Position numbers and translations under genes: made by a program. Under the pieces are notes generated by a model. That model saw nothing but the letters and a program-made list of their open reading frames with translations, was not told where the DNA came from and did no database searches. Positions 1-11,287 of a stretch of DNA of 64,000 nucleotides are shown here, one piece after another (positions within the stretch are counted from its first letter, which is position 1; every line of letters starts with the position of its first letter). The stretch is taken from assembly GCA_034769895.1 (NCBI GenBank), contig CM068375.1, positions 252,009,542-252,073,541 of the forward strand, in the 5' to 3' direction. This stretch comes from Magicicada septendecula. Lineage: Eukaryota > Arthropoda > Insecta > Hemiptera > Cicadidae.

Positions 1-480
1 TGATAACCAATTCGAATTACCCTCGCAAACTGACGGGCATTCGAATCTCGCTTGTAGTTCGTCGTGTTGCCAACGTCTAAACTGGCAGACAATTTCACTC
101 ATCGCTAAAATGCATAAACTTTCTAATACAATTTATATGAAATAAAGGACGGTATCACTATTCAGTACTAATTTATTAACGTTTGAAATAGTTAATAATT
201 AATCATTTAGATACAAAAATATAATATTATAAAATAATGTTGCTCCGGCAATAAACAGACTATATCTCAAGGTTGGCTAAGGTGACAGCAGTTGTTGAGA
301 CCATGATGGCCGCTAATATTGTTTACACAAGCTATTCTGTCAATGAGTTCTTTGGATTACGAAAACAAGTTAAATAACAAGATGTTAATAAAGTACACCA
401 CCTTACATCAATGGGACTTATATGCTATTAATGTTTAAATACAATTCGTTTTTTGAGTGCTAAAAATTGTGTGCTAATAA
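1..480. other. AT-rich sequence, no gene recognised
   Basis: No long open frame, repeat terminus or RNA gene is visible. The sequence is AT-rich like most of the window. Confidence 0.5.
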
Positions 481-2200
481 TTCATACTTCGTACTTAGGT
501 TAATTTATGTTTACATACAAGTTTAATTTTTATTATCAATCAATCCTTGAAAGAAATTTAGTTATCAAGTTCGGACTGAGAGATTTTTGTGTTGTGAGTT
601 ATTTTTAACTATTAAAATTTGGTTTATTAGCTCTCTTGGTTTAAATAGTTCCTTGTTCGACTTCTTGAATCCACATCTCATTAAATTTGGTAGTATTTAC
701 AACTATTTTCATTAATAATTGAGTCGAATATGGTTTGGCTTCCGTCTCTCTTGATCGTCAATAATGGACTAATGTTTTATAACGGAATTAAATATAATAA
801 TGTTCCGTTGTTATGGCAACCTCCCATACTCTCATTGGTTGAATACATTTATGTCTATTGTTATAATATTTGAATTTTAGTTCAAAATGAATAAATATTT
901 TCTAATGGCTATTATTCTTCGGTCTTCTTATCAATGTATTAGATATTAACATAACTGTTTCTATTTTCTTTCAAAGATTATTTTGACATCCCACAAAGCT
1001 GGGTTTGTTTATGTATTAAAGTTTTGACAAAAATGCTAATATTCTATTATTACCTATCTTCCTTATTTTATGTTTTTAATCTAATTCTGACATCTTATTA
1101 TGGTTCACTAATTGTAATTAATGAGTTACTTGCCCTTAATTTTCTAATACATTAGTTAATTTCTTACATCTTGTTTATTTTGAATCTATGCAGTTAGGCA
1201 TTTTATAGGCCTAAGCAGTAACTGGCTATAACTTCTTATTTTACACAAATTAAAGATTATTTTTCATTTACATATGTTTTGCTTGGTGTCACTTATGACT
1301 TATTTACCTTTTGAATTAATTTGGGCTGTTTTACAATAATTGAATGTTCTTATTAATTTACAAAATCATTGCTTGTCTGTTATTCTATTATTTTCTTTTT
1401 CTGTCTTTACTCTAATGATTAATATTATGTTTGTAAAATTTATTTCCTTACTTATATCTATTGCCATTTCTTACAGCTTGTTTATCACTTAATATTACTA
1501 TAAAACATAACACAAAAATAGGTTTATGGTCTGTTCATTTTTCAGCCATATTCCTTCTTACAAACTCAACTCTTTTAATTAAACAAATAACCATCTTGGT
1601 GAATAACATTGTAACACCATTTATTCAATCTTGATAATCATCCCTTTGAATATTTTTGTTAACATAGGATGTCTTATTTTCATTGCACTCATAGTACTAG
1701 TTTATTATTATTTTATTACCTTTGTTTCCTTTTTCTTATAATTATGAATTGTTTATTTTCTCACTTCTAACACTTACACTGTTTATCACTGTCACTTCCT
1801 ACCTATCTCTCACTCTTGGGTTTTTACTTTTTTATACACAAATTAGTTAGTCTGTCAACATTTTATGTTTTGGTTTTCTTATCATCATAAGGTTATTAAC
1901 AACATACATTATCTATTAATAATGGTTTCACTTACTTATTATGGTTAGTGTACTTTAACTTGGATTATTTTATTTAATGCTCTTTACTAGATATTTATTA
2001 TTTATTTGTGCATTTTATCATTAGTTTAGTTTATACCTTCTCATTTTATTGTCTTTAGTGGGTCAATCACTTGGGTTGGGTCTTGGTCATTTGTCTCGTC
2101 ATAGTCATTTTATTTTCCTTGATTTAATATAGTTAATTCTTTATAGTTCTTCTCTGGTATTGGGGCTGCTTTTGGTGTCGTAACAATATATTGCAACAAA
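481..2200 (+). repeat. ~2 kb interspersed repeat, copy 1 (inverted partner of copy 2)
   Basis: This stretch matches the reverse complement of about 19220-21380. Landmarks line up in order. The block beginning TTGAAAGAAATTT near 547 pairs with 21303-21317. The block around 790-1010 (a TTATGGCAAC motif, a CCTCA/CTCATTGG motif, then a TTTCTTTCAAAGAT motif and GACATCCC) pairs with 20685-20885. The block 2062-2110 (TCAATCACTTGGGTTGGGTC) pairs with 19318-19360. The block near 2158-2185 (GGTATTGGGGCTGC) pairs with 19248-19262. Similarity is clear but divergent, with small indels. No protein is encoded, so this is a non-autonomous or untranslated part of an element whose class I cannot name. Boundaries are approximate. 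Confidence 0.75.
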
Positions 2201-3624
2201 ACACAGGATGATGATCTATGAATAAGAATATCAGAGCATGGATGACGGACATTAACATGTTTTAAATTTATTTATGCAATTTTTGTCAATTAGCTATAAG
2301 TTTTGTATTTAGTGATGGATAAGGACTTATGTTATACCAAATTGTTTGTAAATTTGTGTTCTATAATGTCATGTACTTTGTTTGTGAATATGTGCGCGCG
2401 TTCGCGTGTGGTGAACCTTCGTTGTTATATCTTCCGCGCTAGTTAACCGATCGGCAAGAGACGTGGACAGTGAATTATTTAGGAAAATAGCTACATTTTC
2501 TATATACTGTGTTGTTATCAGCTATTTTTTAAATATGGTTTTTTAGTAATTGAAAACTCAACTTTTCACGCATATCAGTTGAAGAGTAATACAATTTCTA
2601 GATAAAATCTATACAGGCTCTCGCAGACTTATACAAAGATTCGCCTGCAACGCGTCTATCTTTTGTCGAATCTACCACGTAGACAGTCGATTGACCAATC
2701 AGAAGCCCCTAATTTCAGTCAGATCCGTCCGTTGTCATGTGTACTTCGGGACAGTTCATCGGAAGCCGTTGCTTAGTGAACGTGTATTCTTCGTCAAGAG
2801 TTTTTCTTGTTCGAACTGGTTAATCTAAAGTAACTCTAAGTCTTGGGACTCTTTTCGAGTTGGTCGACTAGAACCAAGCGAATGAATTGCCTAGTATAAT
2901 ATATTAAAGTGCTATTACGTGTGAGTGGAAGATTTCCGCTTAGGGAGATTTATCTACCGTGGTAAATCCTTATTAACGCTGGACACATTAAGAATAGCCG
3001 GAAGGTGTAAGCATTATACACCGATTTTAAAAGTATCACTCATTGTCACCCTAAATATCAAAATGTAATAACGATCAAATATTAATAATAATCGATTCCG
3101 AGCGGTAAAACTAACGATTCGGAAAGTGACAATTTGTGTGAGAAATCTGAAATTAGTTAGTAAAATAGTTTACCTTTTTCTTGTCCGTTAATTATATACT
3201 ATAAGTGGCCTGCATACCGAAAAACATGGATCTGAAATTAGTGTTATCAGTTGTTCGACGAACCCCAGAACAGTGAGAGAGAGGGAGAGAGCAGAGCTGC
3301 TATCAGTCCAGAGAAATTGTAGCAGCGGCGGAGCGAGGAACGTCACGCCAAGTTAAAGGAATTCTACGTACCAAGTAAAACTTATCCAAACTGAACTATA
3401 TAGACTCTTTTATAACAAATAAAATACTATACATGACATTTGTTTAATTTTAAATATATCATATAAACAATTATTTCTTTGTGTGATAAATAAATAATTT
3501 TTCTACACCTCTAATATAGACGTGTGCCTAATTTATACACACAAAACTATCCTATGCGAAAATATTTATTTGTATCGTCGCATAGAGATATTTGCCGCCC
3601 AACGTCGTATAGAAATAGTAAAAG
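2201..3624. other. Non-coding sequence, GC-richer in part, no gene recognised
   Basis: About 2390-2480 and 2640-3360 are less AT-rich than their surroundings, with a short GAGA run near 3276-3292. This could be an old LTR, an untranslated exon or a regulatory block. Nothing in the sequence decides between these, and no long open frame is present. Confidence 0.4.
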
Positions 3625-4852
3625 AGGGTGGCGCAGGGAAACGGGAAAATTTGAAGTTGATGTTGGCAACCCTGTAGATATAGCAGAAGTGAAACTGTCT
3701 GTCTAGCAGTAACGGACTTTAGTTACCATGGAGCAGTGGAGCGGTGCAGAGCGTGCGGTCGCCGTAAGGGCGTTTTACCGACATGGTGACAGTTTGACAG
3801 CTGCACAACGAGAGTTTCGGCGCCACTATCAGATCCCGCCCCGCGGTCAAGTTCCTTCGTTACACGCAATCGAAACGTGGGTTCGTAATTTTGAAGAAAA
3901 AGCCTAGTGGGGGTGTACGGTCTGTACGTACCTCAGAAAACATTGATGCCGTGCGAGCTGCCATCTTAAGGAGTCCTCGTCGTTCGGTGCGAAAAATTGC
4001 CTCGTCATTGCAGTTCGACGTCGTAGCGTTCAAAGAATACTCCATGAACTTCAGTTTCATCCGTACACACTTCAGATTGTGCAACAACTGAATCCTAATG
4101 ATTGTGTACTGCGCCTGCAAATTTGTGAACAATTGTTGCCTAAAATCAATGAGGATGCTAACTTGCTAACTTCATTCAAAATCTTTGGATGTCCGATGAA
4201 GCCCATTTTCACTTAAGTGGATACGTGAATAAGCAGAACTTCCGTTACTGGGCTCAAGGAAACCCTGCTCAGCTTCACCAGCGTCCATTACACAGTACCA
4301 AAGTTACCGTATGGTGTGCAGTGTCGTGTCATGGGGTGAGAGGCCCTTACTTTTTTGAAGAAGAACGAGGCACTGCTGTCACTGTGACGTCTGAACGTTA
4401 TGTCAACAGGATGGAGCCACCTCACACACTGCCAGACAGTCTATGGCAGCAGTGAAACGTTTGGGGTCGCATAATTTCAAGGAATGCTAACATCGCTTGG
4501 CCGCCCCGATCTCCAGACCTTTCAGTCTGTGACTTCTTTTTATGGGGACATCTGAAGAGCATCGTGTACCAGACTAGACCAAGAACCCTTGCTCAGCTCA
4601 AGACACAGATTGAAGAGGAAATCGCTAAAATACCAGGTGACACATTGCGCCGCGCTATGCAAAACCTACAGAAACGACGTACTGAATGTGTACGGCCAAA
4701 TGGGCAGCATTTAACTGATGTAATTTTTAAAAAGTGATGCCTAATGTAATTTCCAGTCTTGTAGAACATATTTTGAGCCTCAAATAAAGTTTTGTAAGTT
4801 CCTTCATTTTTTTCTAATTATTTCAAATTTTCCCGTTTCCCTGCGCCACCCT
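3625..4852 (+). mobile_element. Tc1/mariner-superfamily DNA transposon of the DUF4817 type, TIR-bounded
   Basis: The element is 1228 bp. Bases 3625-3655 and 4822-4852 are perfect 31-bp inverted repeats of each other, beginning AGGGTGGCGCAGGGAAACGG. On the right the repeat is followed by G and then TA (CCACCCTGTA). On the left a TA lies a few bases further out at 3619-3620, so a TA target duplication is likely but has been disturbed by small changes. One transposase pseudogene fills the interior on the same strand. The pairing of perfect TIRs with a multiply broken gene suggests mobilisation in trans, or decay that has by chance spared the ends. Confidence 0.9.
3728..4737 (+). pseudogene. DUF4817-type transposase, frameshifted
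   Basis: The product would be a cut-and-paste transposase binding the flanking TIRs. Translation from ATG 3728 gives a DUF4817-like helix-turn-helix start (MEQWSGAERAVAVRAFYRHG, then a segment with HAIETWVRNFEEK) until a frameshift near 3900. 3891-4030 continues with SVRTSENIDAVRAAILRSPR and a second helix-turn-helix. From 4183 comes the catalytic core: WMSDEAHFHLSG, then VTVWCAVSCHG, then DGATSHTARQ in another frame near 4410, then PPRSPDLSVCDFFLWG at 4501-4550, and a C-terminal tail ending at TGA 4735. At least three frame changes and a stop at 4453-4455 make it non-functional. The three acidic catalytic positions are still readable in the pieces. Family assignment rests on motif recognition; the start follows the family N-terminus. 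Confidence 0.85.
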
Positions 4853-5116
4853 GTATGTGCTAAATGTCCTGAGGTTGAGACCTGTATATGTGCTTGACTT
4901 TAAAATAAAAGTCTAATTCACATTGAGCATTTTGTTTGATTGCAAACAGTAGTAGTAGCACAATATTTAGTACTATATAATATTATACTTATATATTTTA
5001 TTTTATTAATTTATTTTTGTACTCTTTAAGTTGTAACTTTACTTACTCGTTCGTGACCGTACAAATCAGTTGTTTACGCTCGCTATCCTTGGAAAATGGT
5101 TCCTTTCCTTCCTTTA

Positions 5117-5539
5117 ACTTCAGGCAGGGGCGGATTAGAAGCGCGTGGTGCCATATGCTGCCATCGGACTAGTGCATAGTGCATAGTGGGGGACCCCGGT
5201 TCAAAATTCAACCTTTTATCCATTATTTACACTGAAGAATGGTATACACAATTATTTCAAAAATTAACAATTATTATAAAACTCTCAAATTACAGCCCCC
5301 CACAACATGTCTTCAATGTGTTGTAATACAGAAAGTGATCTTTCATATTCCCAGTTAGCTATTGGAATCGTCAAAAGCTGACGATAAGACGATTGGATTG
5401 AGGATATTTGTTTCACATTTATTATTTTCAAAAAGTTTTTATGATTTATGGCTGGATGCCCTCTCTTGACAGCTGGGGCACTGGCGCCCTGTGCTGCAGC
5501 ATACTCTAGCGTTATGGATAATCCGGCACGGACTTCAGG
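5117..5539. mobile_element. hAT-like MITE with perfect 8-bp target duplication
   Basis: The direct repeat ACTTCAGG occurs at 5117-5124 and 5532-5539. Between them (5125-5531, 407 bp) the ends are imperfect inverted repeats: the left starts CAGGGGCGGATTA and the reverse complement of the right end reads CCGTGCCGGATTA. The interior has no coding capacity. An 8-bp duplication with a CAG-type GC-rich terminus is the signature of hAT transposons, so this is a non-autonomous hAT derivative. No autonomous partner is visible in the window. Confidence 0.75.
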
Positions 5540-7230
5540 TCGCTCTTCATTTATGTTCTAGTCGAGAGACTATTGTGTATTATCTAAGTAGGTCCATTTC
5601 CATTGGTTGTGTTCTGTTGCTATCTCTTCCTGTCATCACCCAGATCTCTGGACTGTAGTTGCAATGAGTTCAACGATTTCTTTGTAAATATTCGCAATCC
5701 GATCTTACAAGGCCAAACCTGTGAGTTTATTTCCGTGTTAATATTCTCTTTTAATTTAACGACGCGTCGCATTTTTTAAATTTAAATGTGACTGTTTGGA
5801 ATAAAAATTCTAAGTAGAATAGGGTTTTCGGTAGACTTTGTAGGGCCATGTCATAGTAGGCATCGAAAAAACTAATAAGGCTCGAATGTATAGAGAAGTA
5901 AAGTGCATGTTAAGTAAACGTAAGAGCAAGCCAGATTCGTAGTATTTGTAAGAGAAATAGATTGTACGAAAGAAAAACATTATTTTACTGCTGGGAAAGG
6001 ACGATGGAGTTGGGCTGGAGATAATAGTGATAAACGACCTGGCCCTAAACAGACCAGAAAGTACCCTCATTGTTATTCTGGCCGCGTCTCTGATGTTCAA
6101 GGCGCACTCTGGAAAATACCACACATCTGCTGAGATCCTCGCCTCAGCGGATCGCAGTTCATAAAGAGCATTCAGGTGCCACAAACGTCCTTCAGAGTTT
6201 CATTCATGCACTTATCGAAAAAGTCACTACGGACAGTGCTACGTGTTAGTCGCATTGAACCTCAAGCCCTCACCAGTTGCAGCTACAGAAAAGGACGAAG
6301 GGCTTTATGAAATCAAACAGGCTAAGGAGCTAAACGACCTTCCTTTTCATAACATTCTTTTGTCGTTTCCTCATCACCCTACCTTTATCTTTCATTTTTG
6401 AAGGCCAGTAAATAACTTCAATCAATAACGAACTTCTAGACTTGCGTATTTCATTTTAGGCAATTAAAACCTTTTGTATTTAACCGGGTTTAGCTCCATC
6501 TCTGAAATGGAAAGTTGGCTCTGTAAAAGCTGGTAGTATTGTGTTTTCAATCCCTCCACCACTCGCGTCCGTATAATGGTAGTAGTAACTGGTCATTAGA
6601 ATAGTATCCTCTTTTCTTTTAGTAAGTAATAGCCTAAACTTTAAAATCTAAATCTGAAAGTTGTAAAAAAGTCTCACATTGTATTAGTCCTATAGTTATC
6701 AGTGTATATACAATAGGCCTACATTATATATAGATATATATTGAACATCGTGGAGTGTGAAAGTACCGTCATTTCCTAAAGAGTAGGAACAAACTATGCC
6801 TGTCTGGAGACCAGCATGTTTTTGTTAGATACATTTCGGCGTTATAAACGATACACTGTGTGTTTCCGATTTATCGCTTTAGTGTATTCACAATGTCTGT
6901 ACGAGTATACTTCATCTGTAAAAGAAAGAACAGGATAATAGTTACACTACGTCGGGTCCTGTAGACAACGTTTCAAGCGCTGGAGAAAGTAAAACATACG
7001 TGTCCTCACAATTGAATTTTACATGAAGACTGAAGAATGCAGAATACCTTCTCTTCCGGGTTCGATGTGGTTTCCAAACATCAACATCCGGATACTTAGA
7101 CTCTAATTGTTTGCGTACATAAGAAAAGTCGGCCTACTTGTCGTTTTTGCAGGCAACCTAAGTACTGAAGAACATGAACCGAGACGCTCGTCTCGGGACC
7201 TCGGAAACGATAACTGATACAAGTATCTGT
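5540..7230. other. AT-rich sequence, no gene recognised
   Basis: Short open frames occur (for example 5810-6184 on the minus strand), but they show no motif, compositional bias or splice context that would make them convincing. I see no element termini. Confidence 0.45.
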
Positions 7231-7516
7231 GTGAAGAACCATACATGACTTCCATGTTCTAGGATTTATATTTAAAATCATTTTCGAAATGAAGTATTTC
7301 CATAGAAACTACTTCTTTCGTCAGTCTTAACCACAGTACGTGGTCACTAATGTATACCACCTCACGTTAGCGCACTCGATTCTCACTGACGATGGCACTG
7401 CCGAAACGTCTGGTTCCACAGAAAACACTGGACCACTGTCAAACAGCCTGGGATGGAATTTTAACAACAAACTAATTCTTTGTTGCCGATAACGTAGTAC
7501 ACATATAAAAAAATAG
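7231..7516 (-). mobile_element. HINE fragment (3'-terminal part)
   Basis: The stretch matches the 3'-terminal region of the Helentron family. It starts in the stem-loop (AGAACCATACATGACTTCCA), continues through the TTTCCATAGAAACTACTTCTTT block and the GTACACAT block, and then stops before any minisatellite unit. It is therefore a truncated insertion, directly followed by a second 3' end at 7514. Confidence 0.75.
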
Positions 7517-7590
7517 GTATGGAGAACCATACATGACTTCCATGTCCTAAAAGTTTATTTAAAATCATTTAAATATTAATTAATAAGTGG
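7514..7590 (-). mobile_element. HINE 3'-end scrap
   Basis: About 75 bp beginning with the stem-loop GTATGGAGAACCATAC followed by the ATGACTTCCATG subterminal repeat and a degenerate TTTAAAATCATTT block. It abuts the previous fragment in the same orientation, as in a truncated head-to-tail pair. Confidence 0.6.
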
Positions 7591-8031
7591 ATGCTTGAGT
7601 TCTGAAGAAATTACGTATCAGCTAACATGGTACCACCATGTCAGGTGGATTAAGACTATCCTCAACCTTCGTGAAGAAGGACTGTACTTGTGGATAAAAT
7701 GTCTGTAGGTCGAACGAACAGCTAGCTAAAGGTAGCTGCGATCTGATTCCTGTAATTAAATTGGACTCTCGCTGCGAGGGGCCGAGGGATGTCTATAGTG
7801 TTATCAAAGTCTTTCCTGTCAATACTATACTAGTCATTTTTCTTTTTTAAAATCGAGTCTTGATTTCTTTCTTTCCATTTGTCTTCTGATTTCGTGAACG
7901 ACTATTCTGTTCACCCGTATAATTATAAATTTCTCAGCAAAACATTTCTTCCTTAATACGTTTGTGTCTCCTGTTTAACACCCTCCATTCTGATCCATGT
8001 CATAACGCTAAATTCCACACAGGCTAGTAAA
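7591..8031. other. AT-rich sequence, no gene recognised
   Basis: Spacer between HINE fragments. Nothing identifiable. Confidence 0.4.
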
Positions 8032-8840
8032 ATATCGGTATGGAGAACCATACATGACTTCCATGTCTAAGATTTATATTTAAAATACTTTTCGAAATGA
8101 ACTATTTCCATGGAAACTACTTCTTTCTTCAGCCTTAACTACAGTACTGTGATCACTAACGTATAGCGTATAACGTATAGTGCACTCAATTTTTACTGAT
8201 GATGGCAGTCGATAGCAATACTGAAACCTCTGGTTTTGTAGAAAACATTGGATCAAGACCAAACAGCCCAGGAAGGAATTTTAACAACAAACTACTTCTT
8301 TGTTGCCGATAACGTAGTACACATGACATAAAAATTATCCCCACCCCTTCAACTATCATTTTCATTTATAGAAAATTACCCCCACCCCGTCCAACTAGCC
8401 TCTTCATTTATAGATATTTCATCTACGTTTCTACAGTGGATTATTATGATCTTCGTATCAGGATACTTTATTTATCAAAATTAAGTACTTTACTCTTGTT
8501 AAAACATAAAACGTTGCAGGTAAATTACCCTTTCCCTGTAACCGAGCTACACCAAAATTAATAGGCCTTGAAAGCTCTACAACTCAGGCACATATATACA
8601 AAATTATTTGATTCTGTTTGAATTTACGGCAGTTATCGTTCGTCATGAAAAAATTACTCTTGTTAAAACATAAAATGTTGCAGGTAAACTACCCCTGTCC
8701 CTTAACCGATCTTCACCAAAATCAACAGGCCTTGATTCCTTTACAATTCAAGAATGTATGCAAAACATTATTTGATTATGTGTGACTTTACGGCAGTTAT
8801 CGTTCGTCATAAAACAATTACCCTTGTTGCAGGTCATAAA

Positions 8841-10048
8841 ATATCGGTATGGAGAACCATACATGACTTCCATATTCTAAGATTTATATTTAAAATCATT
8901 TTCAGCCAAACAGCCAGGCTGTGTCTTACCTGCCTTTTTATTGCTGTATTAAATGAAAAATATTATATTACATTAAAATGAAAAAATTATAATTTTATTG
9001 CCTGGCAACAAAATTATTTTATTTTTAACAATTACCATTGTTTCAAAAATATTAAATAAATTTTCAAGTACTTTACTCTTGTTAAAACGTAAAAGGTTGC
9101 AGGTAAACTACCCCTTCCCCTTAACCGATCTTCACCAAAATCGAAAGTCATTGAGACCTCTACAATTCAGGGACGTATGCAAAAAATTATTTGATTCTGT
9201 TTGAATTTGCGGCTGTTATAGTTTGCCATAGAAAATACGCTTGATAAAAAAACGTTGCAGGTAAACTACCCCTTCCCCTTAACCGATCTTCACCAAAAAC
9301 AACAGGTCTTGAGTACTCTACAAATCAGGGCTGTATGCAAAACATTATTTGATTCTGTTTGAATTTGCGGCTATCGTTTGCCATAGAAAATACCCTTGTT
9401 AAAAAAACGTTGCAGGTAAACTACCCCTTTCCCTCAACCGATCTTCACCAAAATCGAAAGCCATTGAGACCTCTACAATTCAGGGAGGTATGCAAAAAAG
9501 TATTTGATTCTGTTTGAAGTTGCGGCTGTTATCGTTTGCCATAGAAAATACGCTTGATAAAAAAACGTTGCAGGTAAACTACCCCTTCCCCTTAACCGAT
9601 CTTCACCAAAAACAATAGGTCTTGAGTACTCTACAAATCAGGGCTGTATGCAAAACATTATTTGATTCTGTTTGAATTTGCGGCTGTTATCGTTTGCCAT
9701 AGAAAATACCCTTGTTAAAAAAACGTTGCAGGTAAACTACCCCTTCCCCTTAACCGATCTTCACCAAAAACAATAGGTCTTGAGTACTCTACAAATCAGG
9801 GCTGTATGCAAAACATTATTTGATTCTGTTTGAATTTGCGGCTGTTATCGTTTGCCATAGAAAAAAAATCTACAGACAGACAGACAGACACACAGACAGG
9901 CAGACAGACAGACACACACACAGACACTTTTCGGAAAACGACTTTTTTTCATGTTTTGAGTGTAGTAGAATCAGAATCTGCAATAATCTCGAACACGATT
10001 TTTTTTGCCATCACCATACTTCCATTACTTAAGGAATATGGAAGTAAA
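8841..10048 (-). mobile_element. HINE, first member of a head-to-tail dimer
   Basis: 1208 bp from the 3' stem-loop (8841) to the 5' palindrome (ending about 10048). It contains an AT-rich 3' region, five minisatellite units, and a CAGA/CACA microsatellite at about 9876-9925 next to the 5' terminus. The next copy begins at the following base. The TTACCTGCCTTTTTATTGCTG segment and the TATTGCCTGGCAACAAAATT segment recur in copy 2 exactly 1208 bp later. Non-coding. Confidence 0.9.
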
Positions 10049-11094
10049 ATATCGGTATGGAGAACCATACATGACTTCCATATTCTAAGATTTATATTTA
10101 AAATCATTTTCAGCCAAACAGCCAGGCTGTGTCTTACCTGCTTTTTTATTGCTGTATTAAATGAAAAATATTATATTACATTAAAATGAAAAAATTATAA
10201 TTTTATTGCCTGGCAACAAAATTATTTTATTTTTAACAATTACCATTGTTTCAAAAAGTTTAAATAAATTTTCAAGTACTTTACTCTTGTTAAAACGTAA
10301 AAGGTTGCAGGTAAACTACCCCTTCCCCTTAACCGATCTTCACCAAAATCGAAAGTCATTGAGACCTCTACAATTCAGGGACGTATGCAAAAAATTATTT
10401 GATTCTGTTTGAATTTGCGGCTGTTATCGTTTGCCATAAAAAATACGCTTGATAAAAAAACGTTGCAGGTAAACTATCCCTTCCCCTTAACCGATCTTCA
10501 CCAAAAACAATAGGTCTTGAGTACTCTACAAATCAGGGCTGTATGCAAAACATTATTTGATTCTGTTTGAATTTGCGGCTGTTATCGTTTGCCATAGAAA
10601 ATACCCTTGTTAAAAAAACGTTGCAGGTAAACTACCCCTTTCCCTCAACCGAACTTCACCAAAAACAATAGGTCTTGAGAACTCTACAATTTAGGGCTGT
10701 ATGCAAATAATCTTTTGATTCTGTTTGAATTTGCGGCTGTTATCGTTTGCCATAGGAAATACCCTTGTTAAAACATAAAACGTTACAGGTAAACTACCCC
10801 TTTCCCTTAACCGATCTTCACCAAAATCAACAGATCTTGAGAACTCTACAATTCAGGGCTGTATGCGAAACATTATTTGATTCTGTTTGAATTTGCGGCT
10901 GTTATCGTTTGCCAAACAAACAAAATTACCCTTGCTAAAAAAAAACCGTTGCAGGTAAACTACCCCTTTCCCTCAACCGATCTTCACCAAAAACAATAGG
11001 TCGCGAGTACTCTGCAAATCAGGGCTGCATGCAAAAAATTATTTGATTCTGTTTGAATTTGCGGCAGTTATCGTTTGCCATAGAAAAAAAATCT

Positions 11095-11125
<31 letters not shown>

Positions 11126-11259
11126 CACACACAGACACTTTTCGGAAAACGACTTTTTTTCATGTTTTGAGTGTAGTACAATCAGAATCTGCAATAATCT
11201 CGAACACGATTTTTTTTGCCATCACCATACTTCCATTCCTTAAGGAATATGGAAGTAAA
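10049..11259 (-). mobile_element. HINE, second member of a head-to-tail dimer
   Basis: About 1211 bp with the same architecture as the copy at 8841-10048. The 3' region and the first two minisatellite units are nearly identical to it, while units 3-5 differ more. The 5' palindrome lies at about 11231-11256, preceded by the CAGACAGA microsatellite at 11094-11130. The direct abutment of a 5' end and a 3' end without spacer (10048/10049) is the tandem arrangement expected of rolling-circle transposition. Confidence 0.9.
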
Positions 11260-11287
11260 AAATAAAACATTGCAGGTAAACTACCCC

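Noticed and set aside
5190-5220. tRNA-like B-box (GGTTCAAAATTC)
   Set aside because: No A box at the right distance and no cloverleaf; the site is inside a hAT MITE.
5810-6184. 124-codon minus-strand open frame
   Set aside because: No motif or compositional signal; chance frame most likely.
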